Position numbers and translations under genes: made by a program
In this document: piece by piece, positions 8,999 to 23,605 of the stretch
Numbering within the stretch: position 1 is the stretch's first letter
How the letters are laid out: each line of letters opens with the position of its first letter
Assembly (NCBI RefSeq): GCF_003031675.1
Contig: NZ_PYWX01000034.1
Span: 84,117-148,116 of the forward strand
Direction of reading: 5' to 3'
Length of the DNA: 64,000 bases
Origin: Pseudomonas palleroniana
Lineage (GTDB): Bacteria > Pseudomonadota > Gammaproteobacteria > Pseudomonadales > Pseudomonadaceae
The notes under the pieces: model-generated
Databases searched by the model: none
What the model saw: only the letters and a program-made list of their open reading frames with translations
Told to the model about the DNA's origin: nothing

Positions 8999-10501
8999 AT
9001 GCCCACTGCCCTTTACCGCTTCATCCTGACGGCCCTGCTGTTGCTGCCCTTTGCCGCACACGCCAACGACGCCGAAGACTTCCTTGCCGCCAACCCGGCC
9101 CAACAAGCCAAGCTGCTCCAGGACTGGGCCGCCCAGCCCGACCCTGCACGCATCGAGTTGGTGGACGCCCTGCAACAAGGCCAACTCACGGTCAACGGTG
9201 AAACCAAAACCGTACGCCTGAACAACCGTCTGCGCGGCCTGATCGACAACGTACAAGCCAGCCAGCAATTGCTCGCTGCCGATCCCAAGCTGCGCTTGGC
9301 CGCTGCACAGACCCTGCAAAAAAGCGCACAGCCCACGCAACTGAAATTTCTCGACCAGCAAGTCGCCGCCGAAACCGACGAAGGCGTGCATACCGCCCTC
9401 AGCTTGGCGTTGGCCAACCTGCAATTGGTGGACACCGACCCCGTTGTTCGCCTCGCCGCCGTACGCCTATTGGGTGGCACCGGCGACCCGCTGGCGCGCA
9501 CCCGCCTTGAAGCCCTGCTCGCCCCCGGCGTGGAAACCGATGCGGCCGTGCACACCGCCGCCGAAACCAGCCTGGCCCAGGTCAAGCGTAAATTGATGCT
9601 GGGCGAACTGCTCGGCCAGGCGTTCAGCGGCCTGTCGCTGGGCTCGATCCTGTTGCTTGCGGCGCTCGGCCTGGCGATTACCTTTGGCCTGCTCGGCGTG
9701 ATCAACATGGCCCACGGCGAGATGCTGATGCTCGGCGCCTACTCGACCTACGTGGTGCAATTGATGATGCAGCGCTATGTGCCGCATGCCATCGAGTTTT
9801 ACCCGCTGGTTGCGCTGCCGGTGGCGTTTTTCGTCACCGCCGCCATCGGCATGGCCCTGGAACGCACGGTGATTCGTCACCTCTATGGCCGCCCGCTGGA
9901 AACCCTGCTCGCCACCTGGGGCATCAGCCTGATGCTGATCCAGCTGGTACGTCTGGTATTCGGCGCCCAGAACGTCGAGGTGTCCAACCCCGCATGGCTG
10001 TCCGGCGGTATTCAAGTGCTGCCCAACCTGGTGCTGCCCTATAACCGCATCGTGATCATCGCCTTCGCCCTGTGCGTGGTGATGCTGACCTGGTTGCTGC
10101 TGAACAAGACGCGCCTGGGCCTGAACGTGCGCGCCGTCACCCAGAACCGCAACATGGCGGCCTGCTGTGGAGTGCCCACCGGGCGCGTGGACATGCTTGC
10201 CTTTGGCCTGGGCTCCGGCATCGCCGGCTTGGGCGGCGTGGCGCTGAGCCAGATCGGCAACGTCGGCCCGGACCTGGGCCAGAGCTACATCATCGATTCG
10301 TTCCTGGTGGTGGTGCTCGGCGGTGTCGGCCAGTTGGCCGGCAGCGTGACGGCAGCCTTCGGGCTGGGCATCGCCAACAAGATCCTGGAACCGCAGATCG
10401 GTGCGGTGCTGGGCAAGATCCTGATCCTCGCGCTGATCATTCTGTTTATCCAGAAACGCCCGCAGGGACTCTTCGCACTGAAAGGACGGGTGATCGACTG
10501 A
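8999..10501 (+). CDS. urtB: Urea ABC transporter permease UrtB
   Basis: A 500-residue inner-membrane permease. It has a cleavable-looking signal segment (residues 5-22), then about 180 residues of helical, HEAT-like periplasmic sequence, then a LivH-type permease domain from about residue 205 with eight or so hydrophobic segments and the conserved GVINMAHGEMLMLGAY motif. The long N-terminal extension is normal for UrtB as opposed to LivH. The ATG at 8999 is used, with an AGGAAA ribosome site; a TTG two codons earlier is less likely. The stop codon overlaps the urtC start by one base (ATGA), which suggests translational coupling. It forms the transmembrane channel with UrtC. Confidence 0.94.
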   Translation: MPTALYRFILTALLLLPFAAHANDAEDFLAANPAQQAKLLQDWAAQPDPARIELVDALQQGQLTVNGETKTVRLNNRLRGLIDNVQASQQLLAADPKLRLAAAQTLQKSAQPTQLKFLDQQVAAETDEGVHTALSLALANLQLVDTDPVVRLAAVRLLGGTGDPLARTRLEALLAPGVETDAAVHTAAETSLAQVKRKLMLGELLGQAFSGLSLGSILLLAALGLAITFGLLGVINMAHGEMLMLGAYSTYVVQLMMQRYVPHAIEFYPLVALPVAFFVTAAIGMALERTVIRHLYGRPLETLLATWGISLMLIQLVRLVFGAQNVEVSNPAWLSGGIQVLPNLVLPYNRIVIIAFALCVVMLTWLLLNKTRLGLNVRAVTQNRNMAACCGVPTGRVDMLAFGLGSGIAGLGGVALSQIGNVGPDLGQSYIIDSFLVVVLGGVGQLAGSVTAAFGLGIANKILEPQIGAVLGKILILALIILFIQKRPQGLFALKGRVID

Positions 10502-11568
10502 TGAACCAACCATTGATGCTGACGGCCACGCAGAAGGCCGGCCCCAAGCTGACGATTGCGCTGGGCGCGCTGGTCCTCGTGGTGTTGCTCGCCCTGCCGC
10601 TGCTGTCATTGTTGCCGCCGGACAACGCGTTGCATGTCTCGGCCTACACCCTGACCCTGGTGGGCAAGATCCTCTGCTACGCCATCGTCGCCCTCGCGCT
10701 GGACCTGGTGTGGGGTTATGCGGGCATGTTGTCCCTCGGGCACGGCCTGTTCTTCGCACTGGGCGGTTACGCCATGGGCATGTACCTGATGCGCCAGGCC
10801 GCCGGGGATGAGTTACCGGCGTTCATGACCTTTTTGTCGTGGACCGAATTGCCCTGGTACTGGGTCGGCACTCAACACTTTCTCTGGGCGTTGTGCCTGG
10901 TGGTCCTGGCGCCGGGCCTGCTGGCGCTGGTGTTCGGTTTCTTCGCCTTTCGTTCGCGGATCAAGGGCGTGTACTTCTCGATCATGACCCAGGCCCTGAC
11001 CTTTGCCGGGATGCTGTTGTTCTTTCGCAACGAGACCGGCTTTGGCGGCAACAACGGTTTCACCAACTTTCGCAGCATCCTCGGGTTCGGCATTACCGAG
11101 CCTGGCACGCGAGCGGTGTTGTTCGTCGCGACGGTGCTGTTGCTGGTCACGAGTCTGTTGATCGGTTGGCGCTTGGCCAAGAGCAAGTTCGGCCGGGTGC
11201 TCACGGCCCTGCGTGACGCGGAAAACCGCCTGATGTTCTGCGGCTACGACCCGCGTGGCTTCAAGCTGTTCGTGTGGGTGTTGAGTGCAGTGCTGTGCGG
11301 CTTGGCCGGGGCGCTGTATGTACCGCAAGTGGGCATTATCAACCCCAGCGAAATGTCGCCGACCAACTCCATCGAAGCGGCCGTTTGGGTGGCCTTGGGC
11401 GGGCGCGGCACGTTGATCGGCCCGCTGCTCGGCGCCGGTGTGGTCAACGGCATGAAGAGCTGGTTCACCGTGGCGTTCCCGGAATACTGGCTGTTCTTCC
11501 TCGGGGCGCTGTTCATCATCGTCACCCTGTACCTGCCCAAGGGCGTTATCGGGCTGCTGAAGAAATGA
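10501..11568 (+). CDS. urtC: Urea ABC transporter permease UrtC
   Basis: A 355-residue LivM-type permease, partner of UrtB. Around nine hydrophobic helices are visible, with the family segment DLVWGYAGMLSLGHGLFFALG near residue 65 and ALRDAENRLMFCGYDP in the cytoplasmic loop that contacts the ATPases. Start is the ATG that overlaps the urtB stop; the frame is open far upstream, but only inside urtB. It ends with a cytoplasmic KK and its stop overlaps an ATG (11565) that would give urtD four extra residues. Same operon as urtA-E. Confidence 0.94.
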   Translation: MNQPLMLTATQKAGPKLTIALGALVLVVLLALPLLSLLPPDNALHVSAYTLTLVGKILCYAIVALALDLVWGYAGMLSLGHGLFFALGGYAMGMYLMRQAAGDELPAFMTFLSWTELPWYWVGTQHFLWALCLVVLAPGLLALVFGFFAFRSRIKGVYFSIMTQALTFAGMLLFFRNETGFGGNNGFTNFRSILGFGITEPGTRAVLFVATVLLLVTSLLIGWRLAKSKFGRVLTALRDAENRLMFCGYDPRGFKLFVWVLSAVLCGLAGALYVPQVGIINPSEMSPTNSIEAAVWVALGGRGTLIGPLLGAGVVNGMKSWFTVAFPEYWLFFLGALFIIVTLYLPKGVIGLLKK

Positions 11569-11576
11569 GGAACGTC

Positions 11577-12398
11577 ATGCTTGAACCTATTTTCGATGCC
11601 GGCATCGGCCGCGACGCCATCGGCCTGGGCCAGGCCGCCGGCAAGGGCCTGAATACCCGCCACGGCACCATTTTGACCCTTGAGAGCATCAGTGTGAGCT
11701 TCGATGGCTTCAAGGCGCTCAACGACTTGAACCTGTACATCGGCGTCGGTGAACTGCGCTGCATCATCGGCCCCAACGGGGCAGGCAAGACGACGCTGAT
11801 GGATGTGATCACCGGCAAGACCCGCCCCAGCCAGGGCCACGCCTGGTTCGGCGAAACCCTGGACTTGACCGGTATGAGCGAAGTCCAGATCGCCCAGGCC
11901 GGGATTGGCCGCAAGTTCCAGAAACCCACGGTGTTCGAAGCCCTCAGTGTGTTCGAAAACCTGGAGCTGGCGCAGAAGACCGACAAGTCGGTATGGGCCA
12001 GCTTGCGCGCGCGCCTGAGCGGCGAACAGAAAGACCGCATTGCCGAGGTACTCGACACCATCCGCCTCAGCGCCTCGGCGCAGCGCCCGGCCGGGCTCTT
12101 GTCCCATGGCCAGAAGCAGTTCCTGGAAATCGGCATGCTGCTGATGCAAGACCCTCAGTTGTTATTGCTGGACGAACCGGTGGCAGGCATGACCGACGCC
12201 GAAACCGAATTTACCGCCGAACTGTTCAAGCGCCTGGCGGGCAAGCATTCGTTGATGGTGGTGGAGCACGACATGGGCTTTGTCGGCTCGATTGCCGACC
12301 ACGTCACCGTGTTGCACCAGGGCAGCGTGCTGGCCGAAGGGTCGCTTGCGCAGGTACAGGAAAACGAGCGGGTGATCGAAGTCTATCTCGGTCGCTAA
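11577..12398 (+). CDS. urtD: Urea ABC transporter ATP-binding protein UrtD
   Basis: A 273-residue LivG-type ATPase. Visible motifs are Walker A GPNGAGKTT near residue 66, the signature region at LLSHGQKQFLEIG (a degenerate LSGGQ, usual for UrtD), Walker B LLLLDEP, and the switch histidine in VVEHDMGFV. The leader of about 35 residues before the first strand is also typical of UrtD. The start chosen is ATG 11577, preceded by GAGGAA; ATG 11565 overlaps the urtC stop and is possible. It energises urea import together with UrtE. Confidence 0.93.
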   Translation: MLEPIFDAGIGRDAIGLGQAAGKGLNTRHGTILTLESISVSFDGFKALNDLNLYIGVGELRCIIGPNGAGKTTLMDVITGKTRPSQGHAWFGETLDLTGMSEVQIAQAGIGRKFQKPTVFEALSVFENLELAQKTDKSVWASLRARLSGEQKDRIAEVLDTIRLSASAQRPAGLLSHGQKQFLEIGMLLMQDPQLLLLDEPVAGMTDAETEFTAELFKRLAGKHSLMVVEHDMGFVGSIADHVTVLHQGSVLAEGSLAQVQENERVIEVYLGR

Positions 12399-12415
12399 AC
12401 CTGCCACGGACCGCT

Positions 12416-12527
12416 GATCGTTCCCACGCTCCGCGTGGGAACGCATCCAGTGACGCTCCGCGTCACGACTTTAAGAGCGACGCGGAGCGTCCTGAGCGGC
12501 ATTCCCACGCAGAGCGTGGGAACGATC
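12416..12527. repeat. Inverted repeat, family B, urtD-urtE gap
   Basis: The second copy of the GATCGTTCCCACGCTC element, with outer arms ending in GATC and inner arms GTGACGCTCCGCGTCAC and GACGCGGAGCGTC. It fills the gap between urtD and urtE, ending about 20 bases before the urtE start; the ribosome site GAGGAG lies outside it. Confidence 0.85.
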
Positions 12528-12546
12528 GATTGAGGAGAGTTTGAAC

Positions 12547-13245
12547 ATGCTGCAAGTCGACAAGTTGCACCAGTATTACGGCGGTAGCCATATCCTGCGG
12601 GGGCTGTCCTTCGAGGTGAAGATCGGCGAGGTGACTTGCCTGCTCGGCCGTAACGGCGTGGGCAAGACCACCCTGCTCAAGTGCCTGATGGGCCTGTTGC
12701 CGGCCAAGGAAGGCGCAGTCAATTGGGAGGGCAAGGCCATCACTGGATTCAAGCCGCACCAGCGCGTACAGGCCGGTATCGCCTATGTGCCCCAGGGCCG
12801 TGAAATTTTCGGGCGGCTGACGGTGGAAGAAAACCTGTTGATGGGGCTTTCGCGTTTTCCGGGTTCAGAAGCCAAGGAAGTACCCGCTTTCATCTACGAA
12901 CTGTTTCCGGTGCTGCTGCAAATGAAGCATCGGCGTGGCGGCGACCTGTCCGGCGGCCAGCAGCAACAGCTCGCTATCGGCCGGGCGTTGGCCAGTCGAC
13001 CGAGGCTGCTGATCCTGGATGAACCCACCGAAGGCATCCAGCCGTCGGTGATCAAGGAGATCGGCGCGGTGATCAAGAAGCTTGCTGAGCGCGGGGATAT
13101 GGCCATCTTGCTGGTCGAGCAGTTCTACGACTTTGCCGCCGAATTGGCCGACCAGTACCTGGTGATGTCTCGCGGTGAAATCCTGCAGCAAGGCCGTGGT
13201 GAAAATATGGAACGCGAGGGTGTACGCGGCTTGGTAACCATCTAA
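12547..13245 (+). CDS. urtE: Urea ABC transporter ATP-binding protein UrtE
   Basis: A 232-residue LivF-type ATPase and the last urt gene. Walker A is GRNGVGKTT near residue 36, the signature is LSGGQQQQLAIGRAL, Walker B is LLILDEPTEGIQP, and the switch region reads LLVEQFYDFA. Start is ATG 12547 behind TGAGGAGAG; a TTG two codons earlier is an unlikely alternative. UreD follows 31 bases later on the same strand, so the transporter and urease genes could be cotranscribed unless the element between urtD and urtE interferes. Confidence 0.94.
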   Translation: MLQVDKLHQYYGGSHILRGLSFEVKIGEVTCLLGRNGVGKTTLLKCLMGLLPAKEGAVNWEGKAITGFKPHQRVQAGIAYVPQGREIFGRLTVEENLLMGLSRFPGSEAKEVPAFIYELFPVLLQMKHRRGGDLSGGQQQQLAIGRALASRPRLLILDEPTEGIQPSVIKEIGAVIKKLAERGDMAILLVEQFYDFAAELADQYLVMSRGEILQQGRGENMEREGVRGLVTI

Positions 13246-13276
13246 TCTGTAGCCTTCTAACGATAAGCACTCTGCC

Positions 13277-14116
13277 ATGAACCTGCCCGTTTCCCCTGCC
13301 CTGTTCACCCCCAGCTGGCATGCCGCGCTGGAACTCGGCTACGCGCGTTTCGGCGACACGACGCGCCCGGTGATGCGTCGCCACCTCGGCCCGCTACGGG
13401 TGCAAAAGCACTTGTACGCTGAAGGCCCCGAGGTGTGCCAACACATCATCGTGCACCCGCCTGGCGGAATCGCCGGCGGCGACCGCCTGGCGATCAGCGC
13501 ACGGGTGGGCGAAGGCGCCTGGGCGCAGTTGACCAGCCCCGGCGCGGCCAAGTGGTACCGCGCCCAGAGCCCGGCCTTCCAGCACCTGGACTTGACCGTC
13601 GAAGCCGGCGCCACCCTGGAGTGGCTGCCCCAGGAAACCATCGTGTTCAGCGCCGCTCAAGCCGAGCTCAGCACCCGTATTGAGCTGCACGGCGACGCCC
13701 GGCTGTTCTACTGGGATGTGGTCGCCCTGGGCCGCCCGGCCAGCGACGAACGCTTCGACCTCGGCCACTTTCAATCACACCTGGATATCCGCCGCGACGG
13801 CCGGTTGCTCTGGCATGAGCGCCAGCGCATTGTAGGTGCCGACGGTTTGCTCGACTCCCCCATCGGCCTGGACGGGCAGCCGGTCTTTGCGACGTTGCTG
13901 CTGACGGCCGACATCGAGCCTGAACTGCTGCACACCTGCCGCGCCCTGCCCCACGCCGTGCGCGGCGACCTGACCCAACTGCCCGGCCTGCTGGTCGCCC
14001 GCTGCCTGGCCGGCGAAGCGCTGCTGGCACGCGCCTGGCTGATCGATTTATGGCGGCTGCTGCGCCCGGCGACGCTGGGCCGGGAAGCCGTTTCACCCCG
14101 AATCTGGAGCACCTGA
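13277..14116 (+). CDS. ureD: Urease accessory protein UreD
   Basis: A 279-residue UreD/UreH-family maturation protein. It binds apo-urease and, with UreF and UreG, forms the complex that delivers nickel to the active site. Characteristic segments are [12 protein letters not shown] near residue 60, [13 protein letters not shown] near 115 and [19 protein letters not shown] sequence at the C-terminus. The start at 13277 gives the usual family length. It heads the urease block and ends three bases before ureA. The partners ureE, ureF and ureG lie about 24 kb away on the same strand. Confidence 0.94.
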   Translation: MNLPVSPALFTPSWHAALELGYARFGDTTRPVMRRHLGPLRVQKHLYAEGPEVCQHIIVHPPGGIAGGDRLAISARVGEGAWAQLTSPGAAKWYRAQSPAFQHLDLTVEAGATLEWLPQETIVFSAAQAELSTRIELHGDARLFYWDVVALGRPASDERFDLGHFQSHLDIRRDGRLLWHERQRIVGADGLLDSPIGLDGQPVFATLLLTADIEPELLHTCRALPHAVRGDLTQLPGLLVARCLAGEALLARAWLIDLWRLLRPATLGREAVSPRIWST

Positions 14117-14119
14117 ACC

Positions 14120-14422
<303 letters not shown>

Positions 14423-14430
14423 GGCCCCCC

Positions 14431-15784
<1,354 letters not shown>

Positions 15785-15794
15785 GGGCTTCACT

Positions 15795-15907
15795 GATCGT
15801 TCCCACGCTCCGCGTGGGAATACATCCGGTGACGCTCCGCGTCACGACTTTAAGAGCGGACGCAGAGCGTCCTGAGCGGCATTCCCACGCAGAGCGTGGG
15901 AACGATC
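15795..15907. repeat. Inverted repeat, family B, ureB-ureC gap
   Basis: The third copy of the GATCGTTCCCACGCTC element in the urea locus, nearly identical to that at 12416 including the inner GTGACGCTCCGCGTCAC arm and the TTTAAGAGCG joint. It ends 15 bases before the ureC start. Confidence 0.85.
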
Positions 15908-15922
15908 GAGGAATAACGTGCG

Positions 15923-17619
<1,697 letters not shown>

Positions 17620-17623
<4 letters not shown>

Positions 17624-20600
17624 CTTGCGGCCAGCTCCTCACGGGTCAACGCTTCGATCAGGTTGGCCTCTTCGATCGCCAGTTGGGCCTGCAAGTCCTT
17701 GGCCTGTGCGGCATATTCATCGCCGGTCAGCAGGCCGGTCGCGGACTGCTCGTACAGCACCGCCAGGCGCTCCTGGTACGGCTTGCTCAGGGCATCGAAC
17801 TGCGTGCGGTATTTATGCGTCACGTAGTCGAGCCAGAAGTCCCGGGACAGCAGCGCTTCGAACTCCTGCGGCGAATTGTCGAGTGCGAGCACCCGCGTGC
17901 GAGCGCTGTCGAGCATCGCCTGGGTGACATTCCCCATATTGGTGAATCGCACCTGTTCCGGTTGGCCGGGCAAGTCGAGCTGGTCGGCGTCCTTGAGGCC
18001 GAAGCGATACGCCAGGCGGATTTCGACCTCCTCCAGGCGGCTGACGCGTCGGGCTTTCTCGGCATCGCTCAAATGCGGCGTGGCGTTGATGGCAGCGGTC
18101 CGTTCGGCAATGTCGTTGAGGGCGATTTTTTCCACCTCATCCAAGCGGAACAGCCCCCGCGACAGTTTGCGCAATGCCGCGCCCTGGGTCGCGTCGGTGG
18201 CGGCTGCCCGTGCCTTGTAGACCATCGCCATGACTTCGAGGTTGCTGAACGACAACGCCGCCCGATCACAACACGCCGGCCGGCCGGCCCATTCGAACAT
18301 CTGCTCGCGCAGGCGCTCCGACTCGCTGCTGTTTTGCGTGATGCAGTCGATCACCTCCCAGACGCGGCCTTGCAGGTCGGTGTGCTGCTCGCTGACCACG
18401 TGCAAATCGCTGAGCACCCGGAAAAACCCAGCGCTCCCCGGCCGTTCCCGCAGTGCCAGCCACTGAGCCCTGCGCGTCGCCAATTGCGCCTCGGAAAAAC
18501 CCAGGCTCCAGCGCTCGAACACCAGCCCGGGGGCCGTATTCAAGAGTTCACGGTGCGCGATGCGCAAGGCCGAGACCACCAACAGGTTCGGGCTGCCCGG
18601 CTCACTCAATGCGTTCTGCTCGAGGCGTTCGGAATACACCCGCACCTGCGCCAGCGTCGCTTCGCTCAGCGGGTTGTTGCTCACGTTGGTCACCCGGCTC
18701 AGGCGCAACGATTGTGCCCGTTGTTCGGGCTGTGGCGCGACCAGGAAGTCCGGTAGCGTGGTGATCCGGTTGGCACTCAAGTCGACCATGTCCAGCAACG
18801 GCTGCTCACCCAACCCCGGCGGCCAGGTGTCGATATTGACGTTTTTCAGGCTCAGCGAACGCATGTCGGGAATCCGGCTGAAATCCGGCGCGATGCCCAA
18901 CGGGTTGTTGTCCAGCCACAACGCCCGCAAGCTGGTGCGACCGGCCAGCACCTCGGCGGTCTGCGTCGTCAACTGGATCTGGTTTTTCTGCAAGAACAAG
19001 CGCGTCAGCCCGTGCATCTCACCCAGGGCCGGTGGCAATTCACGCAGTTGGTTATTCGACAGGTCCAGCCAGCGCACGCTGCGATAACGCGCCAGGAAAC
19101 CTTCGGGGGAGGCGCTCAGCGCCATCCCGCTGAGCTTGAGCGAACCCACATGAGAGAAATCCGCATCCAAGTCCGGCAAGCTGGGCAGGCGTAGATTGCC
19201 CAGGTCCAGCTCCAGGCCGATGGGAGTACCGTCATGGGCGAGTTTCATCGGCGCCTCACGACGCCAGCATTGCAGGATGCGTGACTTGGCGATGTAGCGG
19301 TCATCCCGCGTCGTCGCGTTGCTGCGCAGTTGATCGGAGCGAATATAGCGTTCACTGGCGCCGCCACCGGAGAACGCCCAGGCGTTGAGCTGCTCGGTCA
19401 GCCTGTCGAACTCGGTCGCACGCCGCGCCAACTCGGCTTCGGCGCCCTCGCCCAGGCTCCAGATCAACTCTCTGGCGGCCTTGATGGTCTTGTCCGGGTA
19501 CATGCGCTGCACCGTCAAAATGGCGGGGGACTCGACGGAAAACGCATCGGCAATCCCACTCTGTGCCAACTCCGGTACGACCTCGCCCAAACGCTTCCAA
19601 TAGTTGTCCACTTCCAGCATGCAGGCCTCGGAGAACGGGTTGCCGCCGATCACCGTCACACCATTGATCTGTATCGTGCTCTGGAAATGTTCGGCCTGCG
19701 GGTAGAGGTGTTCTCGCGGGATCTCGCTCAGTTGGTTGTTGCGCAGGTCCACGCGCAGCAGATCGGCATGGCTCAGCAGGCCCCGAGGCCACTGGGTGAT
19801 GCCGGTATTACTCAGGTCGAGGAACTTGAGGTGCTGCAGGGCAGTGAAATCCGGCGTTATGTGCAGGGGGTTGCCAGCCAGGTCAAGGCTTTGCAGTTGA
19901 TCCAGCCCGGCGAGTTTTTCAGCGCTGGCGTCGGTCAGGCGAATGCGGTTGCCGCGCAAGCGCAGATGAGTCAGCTGACGCAGGTCGCCGACGATATCGG
20001 GCAGTTCCGTCATGCCGGTATCGCTGATGCGCAGTTCGCGGATGTGCATGAAGTTTTTCAAGAATGCCTGGGTGTCGGCATTCCACACGATTTTGCCGAG
20101 GGCCAGTTCCTCCACGTGACTGAAATCGGCGGTCAGCGCCGGCAGGCTGCGCGGGGCGATGGCCGACAGCGACAGTTCGCTGCCGGTTTCGCGGCGCCAG
20201 CAACGTCGGATGTCCATGGCGAACCGCGCGCCACTGGCATCGGACGGCGTATCGGTGGCGCGCACCCAGGTCTTGAGGCTGCGATCCAGGTTGGCGTAGT
20301 CGGCTTCCAGTTGCGTCAACCGGACCCGCACATCGGCCCCCAGGAACTGGATATACACACTGACATCGGCATCGGAAAACGAAGGGTACAAGCGCCGCAC
20401 TCGCGCCTCATTGCTGCGCAGTGTATTCACCAGTTGCTTGAAACCGCGCCCTCCCCCAAGCAGGCGCATCGTGGGGTCAATGACCGGTCGGCGTAACGGG
20501 TGATCGAGCAACACCGTACGCAAGGGTTCGCGTGGCAAGGGGTTGCGCAGGATGGCCGACTTGAGCTGCGTCACGTGGGTGAAATTCATCGCCTGTTGTT

Positions 20601-23508
20601 CGGCCGGCGTGAGCACTTGCCACAGCGCCGTGTAAAAGTCCTCGCCCTGAAACTGCCCATCGGCGTCCTGCACCAGGATACGCCGCGCAGTGGCTTCGGG
20701 ATGGCCGATGGCATCCAGCACCTGGCCTTCGGCAAAATGCTCGCGCAGTTCCAGGCGTGTACCGCGTGCCCAACCCGGCAACAGTTCCAAGGTGCGCAGC
20801 GCAAGACGCTGAGTGTCGATATTGCTCATCGAGTCGAGGAACAGGCCCTCATAGGCGCGGGATACGCGGACCTCCTGCTCGCTCCAGCGCAGCCGCTCAT
20901 GGATCGGGCCGGGGAGGCGCCGGCTGCTGCGAAAGACTTGCAGGTCCTCGGCGCTCATCCCATCGAGCAATAGCTTGGCCACCGGCGCGGGCAATTGCGG
21001 GTAGGTGTTGAGCACACGCTGCACGTCGACATCGGCGGAGCAGTTTTGCGCCTTATAGCGTTCTTCCAGCAGCGAGCCTTTGAGCTGTTCGGCGGCGTCG
21101 GCCAGGTACAGGCGCAACTGGGCGGCGCGTTCGCCGAGCGTCTGCGCGGCCATGCCGGGTATGTCCTTGAGCGCCGGGTCGCTGCCTTGCAAGGTGTACA
21201 GCACCTGTTCGAGTAATTCGCCCCGCGCCTGTTGCACCGCATCCAGTGCGACGACCCGGCGAACCTGGGACGCGGGCGCCGGGTCGTTCCATAGCTCGCG
21301 CCCGTCACTGCCGAGCACACGCAGCGAGGGCTCGTTGGAGAGCATGCCACGGCGTTTCATCAGCTCCAGTTGCAGCGTCGCATCGGCCTTGGCGTAGGTC
21401 GCAGGATTGCGACTGCGCAATTGCTCGATACTGTTCTCCAGCTCGCGATGCAAAGCAAAGCGCTTGAGGCTGTCGGCCAACAGCCGCGGCGTGGCGTGCT
21501 GGTCGAACAATGCTTCACGCAGCGCCTCGGTCTCGACCCCGCTGGCCAGGCGCGCCTGTTGCAAGCGCTCGGCGCTGAGGTCGGCGGCCGGTTTGCCCAG
21601 TCGCCGCAGCAAGGTCGCCTCGCCCCAGGTCAGCGGGTCTTCGCCTTCGTGGGTCCAGGCACCTTCGCCGTTGTGCTCCAGCAGCGGACGATAGGCGTCC
21701 GTGCGGACTGGGTGCTGCACACGGTACTGGCCGGTGCCGGTTTCCTGCTCGACCTGATAGTGCTCGCCTTCAAGGACCAGCACCGGTTTTCCCTCGTGAC
21801 GGTACAGGCCCAGGCCGTCGGGTTTGGCATCCGTGGCCATCTGGATATTGGCTTTGTAGCGTGACACGTCCGGGTTCCACAGCTTCTGCTTGCCGTCGGC
21901 CAGGATCACCGGCTTGAGCGCCTCGACCACACCGGACACTTGCACGTGGGGCAGCACGGTTGCGCCCGTGCCGAGCATGGCCACGTTCAGCGCAATGCTG
22001 GAAAAATGCGCCCACATTTCACGGGGCTCGCCTTGTTCGTAGGCATCGATGCCTTCGTACACTTCCTCGCACATCTGCGCGGCGCCCACCACCAGCATGA
22101 GCGGGCCAAGGCCCGGCACCACGAAGGCGGCCAGGTTGAACACGCTGAGCACGGCATCCTTGAAACCTTCCAACCGCGCCGCACGGGTCTTGGCGTCCTC
22201 GTCATCGGTGGGCACCGCCACGGCGCGGGCGTCGGCGAGGATTTTGTCGACATGGGCCTGGTGGCGGTGCTGCCACAGGTCGCCTTTGATGGTCGATTCG
22301 TCCATCGCCAGCTCCGCGGGTTGGACCGACCGCGAAGGCCGGCACAGCGCGTTGATTTTGTCGAAGAACGCACCTTGCTCGGACACCGGTACGAACCGGC
22401 TGAAGAAGCGCCGGTACTCGAGGCTCTTCAAGCGCTCGCCCAAGTCGGCCAGAAACTCGTACAGGTTGGCGTATTCCTTCAGCGGTTGCTGTGGGTCATC
22501 GGGCAGGTACACCACCAGGCGCTCGACCCGCGCCGCGCGCTTGCGCCTTGGCCCGATCAGCAACGGCCCGACCAACTCCACGCCCAGCAACTGCAGGTTG
22601 GCGAACGTCACCGGGCGGCCATCCAGCGTCGGCGCGGCCTTGGCGGCGAGCACATGCTTGAGCATCTGGTAAGCCTCACTGCTGACCCCGGCACCAACCA
22701 GGTAGCTGTTGGGCTTCTTGGCAAATTGCTGCCAGGCGATTTCAGTGCTGAGCGCCAGTTGCTGGCGCTGGTGCTCCTGCAGTTGCTTGACCAGCGCCTG
22801 GCGTTTTTTCTCGTCCTTGGGTTGCAGGATGGCCTTGATGTGTTGCTGGTACAGGCGACCCAGATCCAGGCTGCGACACAGTTTGGCGAACGCGGCGGGC
22901 GCAATGGGCTTGGCCTGGGAGTTGACCGCCGCGAAGTCCGGGATGACGTCGCCGTCGTAGCGGCCCCAGCCGGTGATGATTTCGCAATCGGCGCAACGCG
23001 CCGGGTGTTCTTCTTCGGGCAGGAAGTTGGCCAGCGCCACCTCCAGCAACGATACGCCCCGGTACTCCTCATCCAGCCGCGATGTGCGGGTGCGGTCAAA
23101 GCTGAAAAAACCATAGAAATCATCACGGGCGCCGGGCGCGAACTTGCGCGCCAGGTAGACGTTGCGCACGTCTATATCGAGCTTGAAGCGTTCCTTGATC
23201 GCGGCTTTAAGCAAGGGTTCGGCAAACGCTTGCACATCCTGGATCGTTGCAAGGGTGGCATCGACCTGATTGAAGATTGCGCGGTACCGGCTATGGCTGG
23301 CGGCCAGCGCTTGTTTTTGGGTGCCCGAGGCTTTGACGTACCACGCGGGCAATACCAGCGCGTGGTCGGCCAGTTCCTGCCGGCGCGGCGCCCGCGCCTG
23401 GCTGAACCAGCTCGGCACGCCGGCCTTGATAAAGTCGTAGTGGACACCCCGAAGGTCGGCATGGAACACACCTTCGGGGCGCGGTGCTGGGGTTTTGCGG
23501 TCTGACAT
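17620..23508 (-). CDS. NEL-type E3 ubiquitin ligase effector with DUF6543-like N-terminus (paralogue A)
   Basis: A 1962-residue protein of the Pseudomonas LRR/NEL effector type. Residues 1-550 form a DUF6543/dermonecrotic-toxin-like N-terminal region with a CADC motif near 171 and hydrophobic stretches near 456-485 and 501-520. Two leucine-rich-repeat blocks follow, at about 1130-1265 and 1450-1590, each introduced by a similar RCWRRE...DFSHV segment, so the block looks duplicated. The C-terminus, from about 1640, is a NEL domain with the catalytic Cys-x-Asp motif as C1746-C1747-D1748-R, followed by ALSFSNLEV. IpaH/SspH-family enzymes use this cysteine to ubiquitinate host proteins. No secretion genes or immunity gene are adjacent. 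It lies 97 bases downstream of paralogue B and abuts ureC tail to tail. Confidence 0.85.
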
Positions 23509-23605
23509 GAGCGGTCGTCCGTCACTGATGGAAACCTCAGCCTACGCAACGACCGTGCGCCACAGTGCCTGCTTAGTTACCGCACAGCGGCACTGAACTG
23601 CCGCC

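Noticed and set aside
21940..23505. Plus-strand frame of 521 codons opposite NEL paralogue A
   Set aside because: Antisense shadow; a similar shadow occurs opposite the matching part of paralogue B, as expected from shared sequence.
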